In this document: in pieces, positions 12,063-22,612 of the stretch | Layout of the letters: the number at the start of each line of letters is the position of its first letter | Numbering within the stretch: the stretch's first letter is position 1 | Source: Apostichopus japonicus | Taxonomy: Eukaryota; Echinodermata; Holothuroidea; Aspidochirotida; Stichopodidae | Length of the DNA: 64,000 bases | Assembly (NCBI RefSeq): GCF_037975245.1 | Contig: NC_092572.1 | Span: 28,505,989 to 28,569,988, forward strand | Reading direction: 5' to 3' | Position numbers and translations under genes: made by a program | Notes under the pieces: generated by a model | What the model was told of the DNA's origin: nothing | Seen by the model: only the letters and a program-made list of their open reading frames with translations | Databases searched by the model: none

Positions 12063-12690
12063 CGGAGTAGAAGATAAACGCCAAGACACCGGGAAGAGAA
12101 AGAGGAACAGTCATAATTACAGCGCTGATCCCTATTATATACACAGGGTAGCCAGTGACGGATCGGGGATTACGGAGGGGACGTGCGCCTCACCCTACCC
12201 CTTACACCGATAACTCCATTTTTGACGTTTCCAATTTTCCTCTCTCACTAATGTATCTATATATATACTGTATATGGTCTATCATAAAGCGTGTGTGTAT
12301 GAACGCCTTAAAACAGTTGTACAATTGTGCTATGGAACCAACTGTGGCTGGTCTTGAACTCGACCGAGTCGTCGGGAAACATGACGCAATTCGGGAAGGG
12401 GGCGACCGCCCCCCCCCCGAGCAAATTTTCTTTATTAATTTTCAAAATAGAAAATGCTAAGATGCAACTTACAAGGCCTGGGAAGTGTCATTTCCAGCGA
12501 TCTGCGATGCATTTTCGGCCAAAATGTTCTTATACGCTTCGCGCGAATTATGGTGGCGCTACGCTTAAATAGTTTGCCTACAGACTTCGCCCCTCCCTTG
12601 GCAAATTACTCGATACACGCCTGTTCGAATTTGTAAAGCAAAGAGCAGATATCACATCATATCAGCCTCAAAACTGTCAATGTGTGTAGT

Positions 12691-13173
12691 CAAAGGCGTA
12701 GGAGCCCAATTAGATTTGGGGGCTGTAACGGCTTGCCCGCAAAATATTCCCAATTTTTTTCGCGCGCATCGCGCGCGTTCAACGAGTTTATGTCAGTATC
12801 ATATAAGCAACATCGGTTATAACATCGCATGCCATCGTGTACCGTACGGTCCGTAAAAGTTGCGCAGTATACCACCGGATGCTAATGTAAACAACGAAAT
12901 GTCTTATAAGATCGAGAAAAAGCATGGAGGTCCATATATGTCAAAACTCTCTTTTACATTAGTAATGGCGAATTAGTCGGACAAGCTTAGAACTTTATTT
13001 TAATTACCAAGGAGATAATTTTTAAACTATTCATTTCCTTAAGCTACATCATTGCAATTTATTTTTCTTTCAGTAGGTGCCCGAAAAATTCTCAGCATAT
13101 TGCCCGAATTTTCAGGGAAAACAAATTTGGTTGGGGGGGGGGGGGGCTGTAGCCCCCGCCTCCTACGCCATTG
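12691..13173. mobile_element. Nested hAT-like MITE, 483 bp
   Basis: The termini CAAAGGCGTAGGAGCC (from 12691) and, inverted, CAATGGCGTAGGAGGC (ending 13173) match at 14 of 16 positions and fit the common hAT terminal pattern CA..GGCGTAG. The flanking 8-mers are tgtgtagt (12683-12690) and cgtgtagt (13174-13181), 7 of 8 identical, a slightly decayed target duplication. There is no coding capacity. A fragment of the same family occurs in reverse orientation near 19003-19060. It sits inside the 3.0-kb element, so it inserted later. Confidence 0.78.
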
Positions 13174-13234
13174 CGTGTAGTGTTCGGTGTCGAAATATCT
13201 GATATCGGAAATATCTGGTATTTTTCATTTCCTT

Positions 13235-13660
13235 CAACCAAGTTTTATAATAGCCGTTATAAGAGGTTTTAATATTTGTACACCAATAAATTAACTGTGT
13301 CTCAATTTTCAAAAATTTCCTGACCAACATTCTGAACAAATAATGGGCTTAAAATCTTGAAAAGTGGGGCTTTCGGGTATTGTTGGCCGCGACGTAGAAT
13401 CACCTATCGAGCAATGATCCACAGGACATGCTATGAGGTCGAACATGATATGTGACTGGTGACAATCTTCAAAAAGGTTATGGATGAAAACAAAACTATT
13501 GGGAAATACTTGGTTCTCAGGCAAAAGTGTACATCTGGTTGGTCTTTGTCAAGTGCAATTTCCGGTGATCTGGGGTGTATCAAAACCAGAAATTTTCTTG
13601 TACGCTCGCGCCAACCGATGGTAGCGCTCCGCTTAGATAGTAATTCGCGCCCCCCGGGTT
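13235..13660. repeat. Internal duplication block, copy 1
   Basis: From agccgttataagaggtttt through aataatgggcttaaaa, gatccacaggacatg, ctcaggcaaaagtgtac to the gcgccaaccgatggtagcgctccgctt block, this segment matches 14127-14660 in order with moderate divergence. It belongs to the 3.0-kb hAT-like element or to repeats nested in it. Confidence 0.8.
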
Positions 13661-13671
13661 AGAAAATCCTG

Positions 13672-13830
13672 TACAAGGCCTGGGAAGTGCCATTTCCAGC
13701 GATCTGGGAGGCATTTTCGGCCAAAATTTTCTTTTGCGCTTCGCGCCAACTTATGGTGGCGCTACGCTTAGAAAGTCTGGGTACAAGCGTTGCCCCTCCC
13801 TTGGAAAATTCCTCGCAAGGCGCCTGTCTA
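13672..13830. repeat. GC-rich dispersed repeat fragment
   Basis: Contains ggcctgggaagtgccatt, cattttcggccaaaat and ttatggtggcgctacgctta, nearly the same as 12472-12625, and ends in gcgcctg. It is a further copy of the family whose related member appears reversed at 62785-62900. Confidence 0.7.
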
Positions 13831-14126
13831 ACCGTGTCACAATTTGTGACTATATATGACCGAAAGTAGTTTTTACTCTTTTTTTTTCTCGAAATGAGTT
13901 GCTAGACGGACCCCATCCGTAATGAAATTTGGTTTGCATCTTGTGTATGAGTGTAAGTACGTACAATCACATATAAGATCCACATCGATATGGGTTCACT
14001 GGGTTTCCATTTGGCCTGTTTCCTACAAGATTTCTAACCACAGGAACGTAGTCAAGGGGGGGGGCGGGGGTGAAGGGTGGAGACCGCCCTTCCTCTCGAG
14101 CATATTTTTGAGGTATTTTTTATGAT

Positions 14127-14660
14127 ATCGAAGTTTTATAGTAGCCGTTATAAGAGGTTTTAATATTTTTACACCAACAATTTAACTGTGTCTTTTCGAA
14201 AATATCATACTTCCCTCTACTCGTGCAATTTTGACCAGTCTGTTAGGGGTTGAGTTTTTTTTTTCTATATTGGTTATCCATAGATGGAATTTGTGCAACA
14301 TTATGGGTATGTTTTGACGTGAATTTATTATTCAAATTCTAAACAAATAATGGGCTTAAAACCTTGAAAAGTGGGCTGACGGGTATTGTGGGGCGTTACG
14401 TAGAATTACCTACAAAAGCAATGATCCACAGGAGATGCGATGAGGTCGAACATGATGTGTGACTGGTGACAATCTTGAAAAAAGGCTATGAATGAAAAAA
14501 GAACTATTAGGAAAAACTTGGTTCTCAGGCAAAAGTGTACATCTGGTTGGTCATTTTCAAGCCCGAGAAGTGCCATTTCCGGTGATCTGGGGGGCTATCA
14601 AAACCAGAAATTTTCTTGTACGCTGCGCGCCAACCGATGGTGGCGCTCCGCTTTGATAGT
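14127..14660. repeat. Internal duplication block, copy 2
   Basis: Second copy of the block at 13235-13660, about 0.9 kb downstream in the same orientation. It carries an extra stretch near 14200-14330 that copy 1 lacks. Landmarks agatgcgatgaggtcgaac and ctcaggcaaaagtgtacatc are shared. Confidence 0.8.
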
Positions 14661-14731
14661 AATTCGCCTGCATCCAACCAAATGTCCCCCCCCCCCAATA
14701 TTTGAAACAGATTGCCGCCCCTGGGTGGATG

Positions 14732-16130
14732 GCCCATGGTGCTCAACTCATGAATAATAATGTGGTTATGGGGTAAAAAGTCAAATTCTTCAAATTGAAA
14801 TAACTAATAATATAATAAATAAATAATAATAAACTGGAAGCTTTCATTTGTTTCAAATGAATGTATATGTTTTATGTATATTACTAATATTTGGTTGATG
14901 GTTTCTGGTGTGTACAATTGGATGTGTATTCAAATTTGACATGCATAATTAATGAGGTTGTAAGGCTAAACATTATATATTGTTGATATTTGTATGATAT
15001 ACACAATAACTCAAGAAAATAACGATGGATTATTGTCATACTTAGTGGTTGTAGATAGCCCATAGTGAGTAGATGAACCCATTGCAATAACTTTGCAACC
15101 GAAATTTAATTTGCTTTCCAACCATTGTCGTGTTATATATGTTGATGACGGTTTGATATGCCCCCAACAATGTTAAACTTTGTCGACATCATTGAAATGT
15201 TCCTCATTGAAAATAATACCGTGACTCGTATCAGTGACATAACGAGTCAGAAAAATAGATCAGCTTACTTGAGTTAATATTTGAGTGACTTTTCTACAAC
15301 TCTGATGATATTAGTTGTTTTTTTTTCTGTTATTGACAGGATGATCACACCGCTTTACCACGTATTTTCTGAGAAGGTAATATTCTGATTTTGCCAAGTC
15401 GTTCTATATAAATGCCGAAGAAGAGAAATTTGGAAGAACAACATACCTTTGAGCAGGTCTGACTATCCTGGTGGCTTCATTTCGGGTTTTTAACATGTCA
15501 CACTCAAAAGATCAAAGGACTTTCTAACCTTTATAAAACCGGATTGCCTGAAGACATTTGCAGTGAAGCCCAAAAGAGCTGTGAGAAAACTAGTAACTAA
15601 CATGAAGAGTCTGTAAACAATTAGACACAATCTTACATATTGTGACAAACCATGATTTTCTCAATCAGGAAACTGTCACCAACCAGTAAATTCTTAAAAT
15701 GGTTGGCATACAATATAGCAGCAGAGCTTCTATGCAAATTTGCATTCTGGTTTTAGTGGATGCTGGTCTTCTTATATATTGTGACTGATAGTGTTAAAAG
15801 TGTATGAAAACTCCCAGGGAGTACTTGCATGAGCTCATAGTTATTAGTTTGCATGTTGGATTTAACAATAGTTACACACTTTCTCAGATATAGTAGACAA
15901 TTTAATTGGATATATCACCTCAAATATTTATTTGACTAAACCATCTTTTGGTTTCTTTCACATTAAAAAAAACTGGTTTAAAACAATGATGAATTTTCTC
16001 TGCTATTCAAAATATTAACTTAATGACACTTGTGTCAGCATATTGTATCTGCTATTCAAAATACTAACTTACCTTGATAAGCAGGGCAGGCATATGTTTT
16101 CATGGTGAAACACCACAAAAGGTGCAATTA
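14732..16130. other. No gene recognised
   Basis: AT-rich sequence with stops in all frames and no recognised protein motif. Nothing beyond short AT repeats near 14800-14830. Confidence 0.5.
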
Positions 16131-16215
16131 TCATGACAGAGAAGAAAGGAAAATGGAGCAAAACTATGAAAATTAGCTTATTTTCCGTTAAAAAAAAGTC
16201 ACCCCGCCTCGACTT

Positions 16216-16335
16216 CAGTGGCGACGGAACCGGTGGACTTGAGGGGCTTATCTCCATGAAAAAAGTGGGGGAGGGGAGGGGGGGGGGTAAAATTATGTTC
16301 ACCCCCCAATATTTGCCAAGTGCTCCAATTTTGGA
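16216..16335. repeat. Possible hAT-like terminus with G-rich block
   Basis: CAGTGGCGACGGAACCGG at 16216 resembles hAT-type terminal sequence. It is followed by a G-run and by caccccccaatatttgcc, which resembles the ends of the 11721-14723 element. I could not find a matching inverted end or target duplication, so only a fragment is supported. Confidence 0.4.
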
Positions 16336-16489
16336 TTATAATGCTTGAAAGGTTTTTTATACTTTGGCACCCGTTGACCTCATACGACCTTTACCAATTT
16401 CAATCATGGGACTCTATGTTTACGAGATGTTATTGAAAACTTCCCTCTACGTTATATATTTACTATGTAGTTACATCATCACACCAAGT

Positions 16490-16985
16490 ATGAACTAAAT
16501 CAGATATATTGTTCAAGAGATATTGATATTTCCAAAAATATCATTAATATTCATGAGACGGGAACCACAGACAATAGTGCATATATAAACATCATGGGGC
16601 ATCCACCTACCCACTATAACATTAATTTAATTTGTTGGTCTTGAGATATCGTGTTTACGAGTTTTTACCGTGATAACACTCTAGCCATGCCAATTCATGC
16701 ATAATAATTAAAATAAATTTATTGATTTTATGGCCATTTCATACTTGGTATGGCGATGTCAGTAGATGATAGCATCTACTGACATCGCCATACCAAGTAT
16801 AAAATGGATCGGACATACGGTTGAAGAGATATTGACACTTTAAGAATTTTAGGTAAAGCAGCAGCCACCCCCCCCCCCCCAATCATTAATATTCATAAAA
16901 ATGGGAACCACCTCTACATCTACACATCATGGGGCATCTACCTACGTTGATTCAGCTTGTATTTAAAAACATCGTGTCTACAAGC
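16490..16985. repeat. Tandem duplicated segment with central palindrome
   Basis: The segment from accaagtatgaac through gagatattgat, cattaatattcat, gggaaccac and catcatggggcatc at 16490-16610 recurs at 16792-16945 in the same order and orientation. Between the two copies lies an inverted copy of the accaagtat block that forms the palindrome at 16734-16807. Confidence 0.75.
16734..16807. repeat. Near-perfect 74-bp palindrome
   Basis: Bases 16741-16768 are the exact reverse complement of 16773-16800 (28 bp) around a 4-base loop, atag. After one mismatch (16740/16801) six more pairs extend the stem to 16734-16807. It would form a stable hairpin in DNA or RNA. Confidence 0.95.
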
Positions 16986-16989
16986 TGAC

Positions 16990-19000
16990 TGTCACATTCA
17001 CGTTAAGCACACGCCGACGCGAAAGCTCGATTACATAGGTTACTGCGCCTTCGCCATCGTAACCAAAAACATTGAAGGGCCAAACCCGCCTCCTCATTAA
17101 GGGGCCGCCCCTCCTCCATCCTCATCCCTGTTCTCCCTGTGATGTGGCATACATAATATGACTCCCTTATCCTCAATTCTTCCATTCTCAGTATTTTTCA
17201 TAAAATATTTCTCAGTGTTTTCGAGAATGCTTTGTTTCATGACGTTCAATGCAGATTTCCCAAATGATTGTTGGCACTGTTCTAAAACTATTACTTTTAC
17301 TAGACCATTCTGTAAAGATAAATTCTTTAACTATGAATATTTCACCTATACTTGCATTTTCCAATTATTGCTACCAAAATTGTGACAGTATCTCATTAAA
17401 AAACATACTAACAACCAGTAATGGCGGTTTTAAGATCTTGGAAGTAACTGAAATGGGGGAATGATTTCTAATACGACATAGCACCAATGGCCATTTACAA
17501 ACTTTACCATTTAATTTTCCATATCTGGTACGAATAACAGGTAGAGAAAGAGGGTGTGTGAGTAGATAAAGTGAGACACGAAGGGAACTGACAACTTAAA
17601 ATCTTTGCAGTACTATTTACAAATAGGAATGGTTTCTGGGGGACATTTCATCAGTGACAATTTTCCTACCCCTCTCACAGTGTTTTTCCCACTTTTCATC
17701 AACTTCAACCGCTAATCTTTGACCACACCCAATCCTTTGTTGTTCCTTACTAATCTTTACAATCTTCTAAATCTCTGAAAACATACACTTATAAAGCAAA
17801 CAGACAAGCGTCCAATGTATAGAATAATTAAGAGGTCAGAGATGCAGAATTCCTGTTTAAATGTACACGTAAGTACTTTACTCCTCAACGTATTTCTTTT
17901 GTTGATATTATTTGTTTGATTTCCGTCAAATGTGCAACTTTACCAATTCTTATTGATGGTGTATTTATCACCGCGTTTTATCATGTCTGTCTCACGCTTG
18001 ACTGTCAAAACATATACACTACAAAATATATATAAAATGACTGATTGTGCAGTATATGGCTCAATTTTTAACCCTTCCAAGTTCCTCAATTTATGCCCCT
18101 CCTCACGTTTTCACAGCACTTGACTTCTTTTCACAATACTACAGAATATGCAAGTTATTTATTTATTTATTTTTTTGTATGCAGAAAAAATACAAAAAAA
18201 AACTAGAAGTGATTTGTGTATGAACACACATCATTTATTTGGTAAAGAAGTGTTAGCCTTTCATCGCTCAGACAGCTGTCGGTAAATTTCGCACATGATT
18301 CATCTAGTGACAGTACCTTATATAATCAACTCAATTAAAATTAGTTAAAATCTTACATAGCAAAAAAATATATAGTTCCACCAGTGTCCTACATCAGAAA
18401 ATGTTTAAGTGTACATATGAGAGAGAAGGTTGCTACTGTTTCCTTCCATCACCTTGTTTCCCTTACCATAATCTACCAATGAGATGTACAAAATATGTTT
18501 ATTTTTTTTGGAAGTACCAAACATGGGTAGAGCATTTGATTACTTTAGTTAAAGTGTCGATATACTTCACAACTCATTTCTAAGTCTTACTGATTGTTGT
18601 CATATACTCTGCCACGCCCGTCTACCTCCCCACTCCTAATGTGTTCAATACAATGTCACTCAATGTTCTTAGAAGACCCACCATGAATACTTCAACTCAA
18701 AATAGATTAAATCTTCAGTTAACAGGATAAGCTTTTTACAGCAATTGAAATAAACATTTTTATGAAATGGTTCTCTCATTTTTCAGCCAACACAATATGC
18801 AATAATAAGCAGACAGCCACAGTATTAAGAATATTTGAGAAAGATTTATCCAAATGCTGTAATGTGAAAAACAAATCTTGACCACTGTTTGTACAGGTCT
18901 CAGTGTGTAATAACAAGATGTTGGCAATGGCCAAAATGCTGTATTTAGGTTATTTGACCTTGGACATCTGACCTTGTGATGGTATAAGTCATATATGGCT
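16990..19000. other. No gene recognised
   Basis: AT-rich sequence. The short frames at 17158-17464 and 18401-18583 have no recognisable domain. No RNA gene seen. Confidence 0.45.
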
Positions 19001-19002
19001 GC

Positions 19003-19060
19003 AGCCCCCCAACCAAATATTTTTTGGGGGAAAATTCGGGCAATATGCTGAGAATATTTC
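19003..19060 (-). repeat. Fragment of the 12691-13173 MITE family
   Basis: On the minus strand this reads attctcagcatattgcccg, a G-rich run after atttggttgg, then ctgcagcc. The same words occur in the same order at 13088-13156 on the plus strand. A truncated, reversed copy of the MITE's right part. Confidence 0.65.
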
Positions 19061-21225
19061 CCACCCTATACCCAGGCACATACCCGCCATACTTGAAGTC
19101 ATTTGCAAATCGCTTACTTGTTCACATTTGGCCAATCTTAACAGTTGACCTCCTTTGATCCCATTACCTTTGGTGGTTTGCAATAATCAATGCACTCTAG
19201 GCATACAGTCTGTAAAATCCTACATGGATTTTAGCGTTTCGGCCCTTTTGTCATGTAAACAATTTCCGAAATGATTTTTGGTAACTTCAACTCTAACTCC
19301 ATGACAAAATTAATCATGCAGACACTACCACCCATGCCCAGGCACTTACCCACCAAATTTGTTGTCAATCTGCTTTATTGTTAAGGAGCAAACACCACAA
19401 TTATATTTGTACAGTTTTGGCTATGTTCGACTTCTTTGATCACATGACATTTGGCCCTTTATATTAATTAATGAGGTGCAAATTCGCAGTCTGAAATCCC
19501 ACATGTGTGTATTTCGTCATTTCGCTTGGCGGCAAAATTTTTGTTTTTAGTCATGTGATCACAACGTCGTAAGTCACACAGGCATTACGTACCATACATA
19601 TGCTCAAATCAGAGAGATGCCAAATTGCAGCTCCTTGGTCAGACCAACCTACAAAGTTTCAGTTCAGTACCTCAAGGGTGGGTAGCAATTTTACAACCAA
19701 ATTTGCAAATAAAGGTCCATAGAGTAAAATATCTCATCCCAATACACTACGTGTAAGGACGAGTTAGAATCCAAAACATAGAAGTATTTAGAAATCAGAG
19801 TTGCAGAAATGTTTGAATGAACAGGACTCCCTTGTTGCTAGTACTATTCAGCTGATATATTTTTTCTTGAGAATAGAGTTCCATTAACTTGTTATGTGTG
19901 AGATTTTTCCTTATTAAAATTGAATAGATGCCTAAAGCTTAAATCTTGGCCAATAATTTGAATACAAGTCTAAATGACCAGAAATTACCAAAATAAGAAA
20001 TTAATCAGCATTAAATTCATTAGTTTTTTATCCAATATTTATTATTCTTGTTAATAGTGTCAGGTACATTATGTGGAAGACATACTATCAATGGGCATGT
20101 ATGTTGCAAAACAGTTCATGATGTTCAATATTTAAATTTTTGAAGGAAATAGGTGGTGGTGGGGGTCTCCCTTCCATACTTTGTAAAGTACATGTAGGCA
20201 AAGTTAATTATCCCCATTATGGTGTTTTCCTAATTCTAAGCCTTTGCTCTTTGTCATGTTATGTCCCCCTCTCCTCTGTCCATGCATTGTATTTTGGATG
20301 ATGGAAATATCATATTAAGGACAGAACCTGTACGAAACTTACAAAGGTTTTAAAGGAATAGAATTTGCAGTGAAGTTCATCATGCAATCCATGTTAGAGT
20401 GAGTAATGCACGTACATAATCACAAGCTAAGATATGGTCACATTTGAATTTTCTGTATGTCATCAGTTTTCTTTTCTTCATATAGCTGACCAATGAAAGC
20501 TCTATGGTTTTTACAGTCACCAATCTTCATTATTCAGCTTTAAAATTTGGTAAACTACTCTCAAGCAACTGTTTTCTTCACCAGGTCACAGGATCCCTAC
20601 TTTACTACGCCCTGCCTTCCAGCCATTTACTACATGACGCTACAAGTCCCTAATCTAAAGAACCAAACAAAGCCAACAATAATGTGACAAACGGAAACTT
20701 CTTTTAAGTAAAATTGATTGCTTTTCAGTTATGAAACCTACCATCCTAACCATGACATGTTCACAAGAGCAACAATGAACAACAGTATATTTCTTCATCA
20801 ATCGTTACTACAATATTACTGAATGAGGGTTGCTTCAATATAAAGATGAAATGTGGAAACATTTCTTCCTATACCTTGCAGGCTTATTATTCTGCCAGAA
20901 AAACCTGAACAACATACACACTTTGTGTAAAAAGGGTGTGTTAGGTTAATGGTTGCCTGGGTCTTAACATGGATAAGTTTTTGTCCTTACCTGACAAGTA
21001 AACAAATTAGCACAAGCAAGATTAGCTGTTGATATTGTACAGAACATGCCCAGTGAAAGGGTTATCTTTTCTATACGTGTTTGTATTAGCGTCTGCAGTT
21101 GTGTCTGGGGCCACCCGAATAAAAGGGACACATGTTGTTATTGTCTGTTTTGTGAGACAAGGCATAGAAAGCTAGCAAGGCATTGTAAATCACTCCAATA
21201 AGTTGATGTAGCGAAGGCAGTTAAT
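19061..21225. other. No gene recognised
   Basis: Two loosely similar blocks containing (t)acccgcca / acccacca words and tgaccTcctttgat / cgacttctttgatc at 19075-19200 and 19335-19500 suggest an old duplication. The rest is AT-rich with no coding signal. Confidence 0.4.
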
Positions 21226-21289
21226 TTAGAAGATGGGAATCAAAAGCATGAGGGAGACATGATATAGACCAAAATATGAAACTTTAGAA

Positions 21290-21740
21290 ACCATAAAAAA
21301 TACGTATTTGTGCAAAGAGGTGAATGCTATAACTTCATTGTAAAGTACCAACCAAACTATGGAAGTTCTGTAGGCATCAACATGTATGCTCTTTGTCTTG
21401 ACTGCTACAGCTATTGTCATGTTAAAACTCTATGCTACCATCAAAGAGAACATTGTTTGTGTAAGGAGGTCCCTTTACACCAAAGAATGGTAATTTTGGA
21501 GGACCATTTAAAATAGTGACTGACAGCATGCTCCCAGATGAAACAACGTTCACTGCGAAGTCTGTTTCAGACACTTTGGATGTGGGACTGAAAGAGTTTG
21601 ACAAAATAGCAGCTCTACAAAGAAAAGTTACATTGCAAGTGAAAAACTGACAAATATTGCCAATTTACTTCAGATGGCAAGATCATATCATCAGGAAATA
21701 GATGCTGCAGCTGATGATCTGACACTATAGGCATTAAACA
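21290..21740 (+). pseudogene. Possible B-box/coiled-coil (TRIM-like) remnant
   Basis: The frame at 21310-21516 reads LCLDCYSYCHVKTLCYHQREH, a Cys/His spacing resembling the second half of a TRIM B-box zinc finger. A neighbouring frame from about 21498 continues with FKIVTDSMLPDETTF and KEFDKIAALQRKVTLQVKN, which then stops. After another frame change comes NIANLLQMARSYHQEIDAA, helical in character. The order (B-box-like, then coiled coil) is that of TRIM proteins, but there are frame changes and no RING. It could be a decayed gene or a chance resemblance. Confidence 0.3.
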
Positions 21741-22055
21741 CCACACTCAATGATACACAGTGTTTGTCTGGTTATGACAAGGAACACAGAAGGATGCAAA
21801 CTATTCATATGTATTGGGTTTGTCATAACTACAAGGCAAAGTATTACATTGTTCATCACAGGTGTAATAAATACGTCAAGTACTATAAAAACAATGTGAC
21901 TCTGTGGATTGCCCTCTAGTTTATATTACTAGATAATGCTTAATGCTAGAGAAGTATGTTTTCAATCAATAAATGCATAGAGTAATTAACACTTCTCTCC
22001 ATGTGAAACTATAGTCTGATATATGGCATTACATGAAATCTTCAACATCTTGGCT

Positions 22056-22612
22056 ACATTAGGTGGTCATCACAGTAGTGCTCTTTTGTCATAGATGCTA
22101 CGCCAATGATCTCAGTGTCCCTACAACTGGTCCAAACATTAGGTAGTTGTCACAGTAGTGCTTTATAGTGATAGATGCCCCACCAATGATCTCAGTGTCC
22201 CCACAACTGGTCCAAACATTAGGTGGTAGTCATGGTAGTGCTCTATAGTCATAGATGCTCCTTCAATGATGTGTGTCTCTAAACTGATCAAAACATTAGG
22301 TGGTAGTCACAAGAGTGCTCTATAGTCATAGATGTTCCACCAATGATCTCAGTGTCCCCACAACTCAATCAATACCCACCATACCCTTGGATTCATTCCA
22401 AACAACTATTCCAAACATTAATTGGTAGTCACAGTGGTGATCTATAGTCTTAGATGCTTCTCCACCACTGATCTCCATGTCCCCACAACTGGTCCAAACA
22501 TTAGGTGTTAGTCACAGTAATGCTCTATAGTCATAGATGTTCCACCAAAGATCTCAGTGTCCCCACAACTCAATACCCACCATGCCCTTGGATTCATTCT
22601 TAGCCATAGATG
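22056..22612. repeat. About 80-bp tandem repeat, six copies
   Basis: Six imperfect copies of a unit beginning attaggtggtagtcacagta, continuing gctctatagtcatagatg and ending ccccacaactggtccaaac. Two copies carry an extra insertion caatacccaccat.cccttgg. No coding role evident. Confidence 0.9.

Larger units (their letters stand above)
11721..14723. mobile_element. Non-autonomous hAT-like DNA transposon, 3.0 kb, composite
   Basis: The left end CATGGGCGGCGATC (from 11721) and the inverted right end CAGGGGCGGCAATC (ending 14723) match at 12 of 14 positions. The element is flanked by a perfect 8-bp direct repeat GGTGGATG (11713-11720 and 14724-14731). An 8-bp target duplication with CA...TG termini of this GGGCGGC type is the hallmark of hAT-superfamily transposons. 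Both ends continue into G-rich runs followed by ACAT and an AATATT word, supporting one element. There is no transposase frame. Inside are a homopurine tract, a nested MITE (12691-13173) and two related internal blocks. Confidence 0.8.

Noticed and set aside
11701-12144. 147-codon minus-strand frame rich in Phe, Ser and Leu
   Set aside because: Complement of the homopurine tract and G-runs in the hAT-like element.
11895-12473. Target duplication acttacaa bounding an element from 11903
   Set aside because: The same flank occurs because two copies of one repeat family share that sequence; no matching inverted terminus ends at 12465.
16734-16807. MicroRNA precursor
   Set aside because: The stem is almost perfectly paired, unlike an animal pre-miRNA, and it arises at a duplication switch point; kept only as a palindrome.
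22056-22612. CRISPR-like spacing of repeats
   Set aside because: The window is eukaryotic and the units are contiguous tandem repeats without unique spacers.
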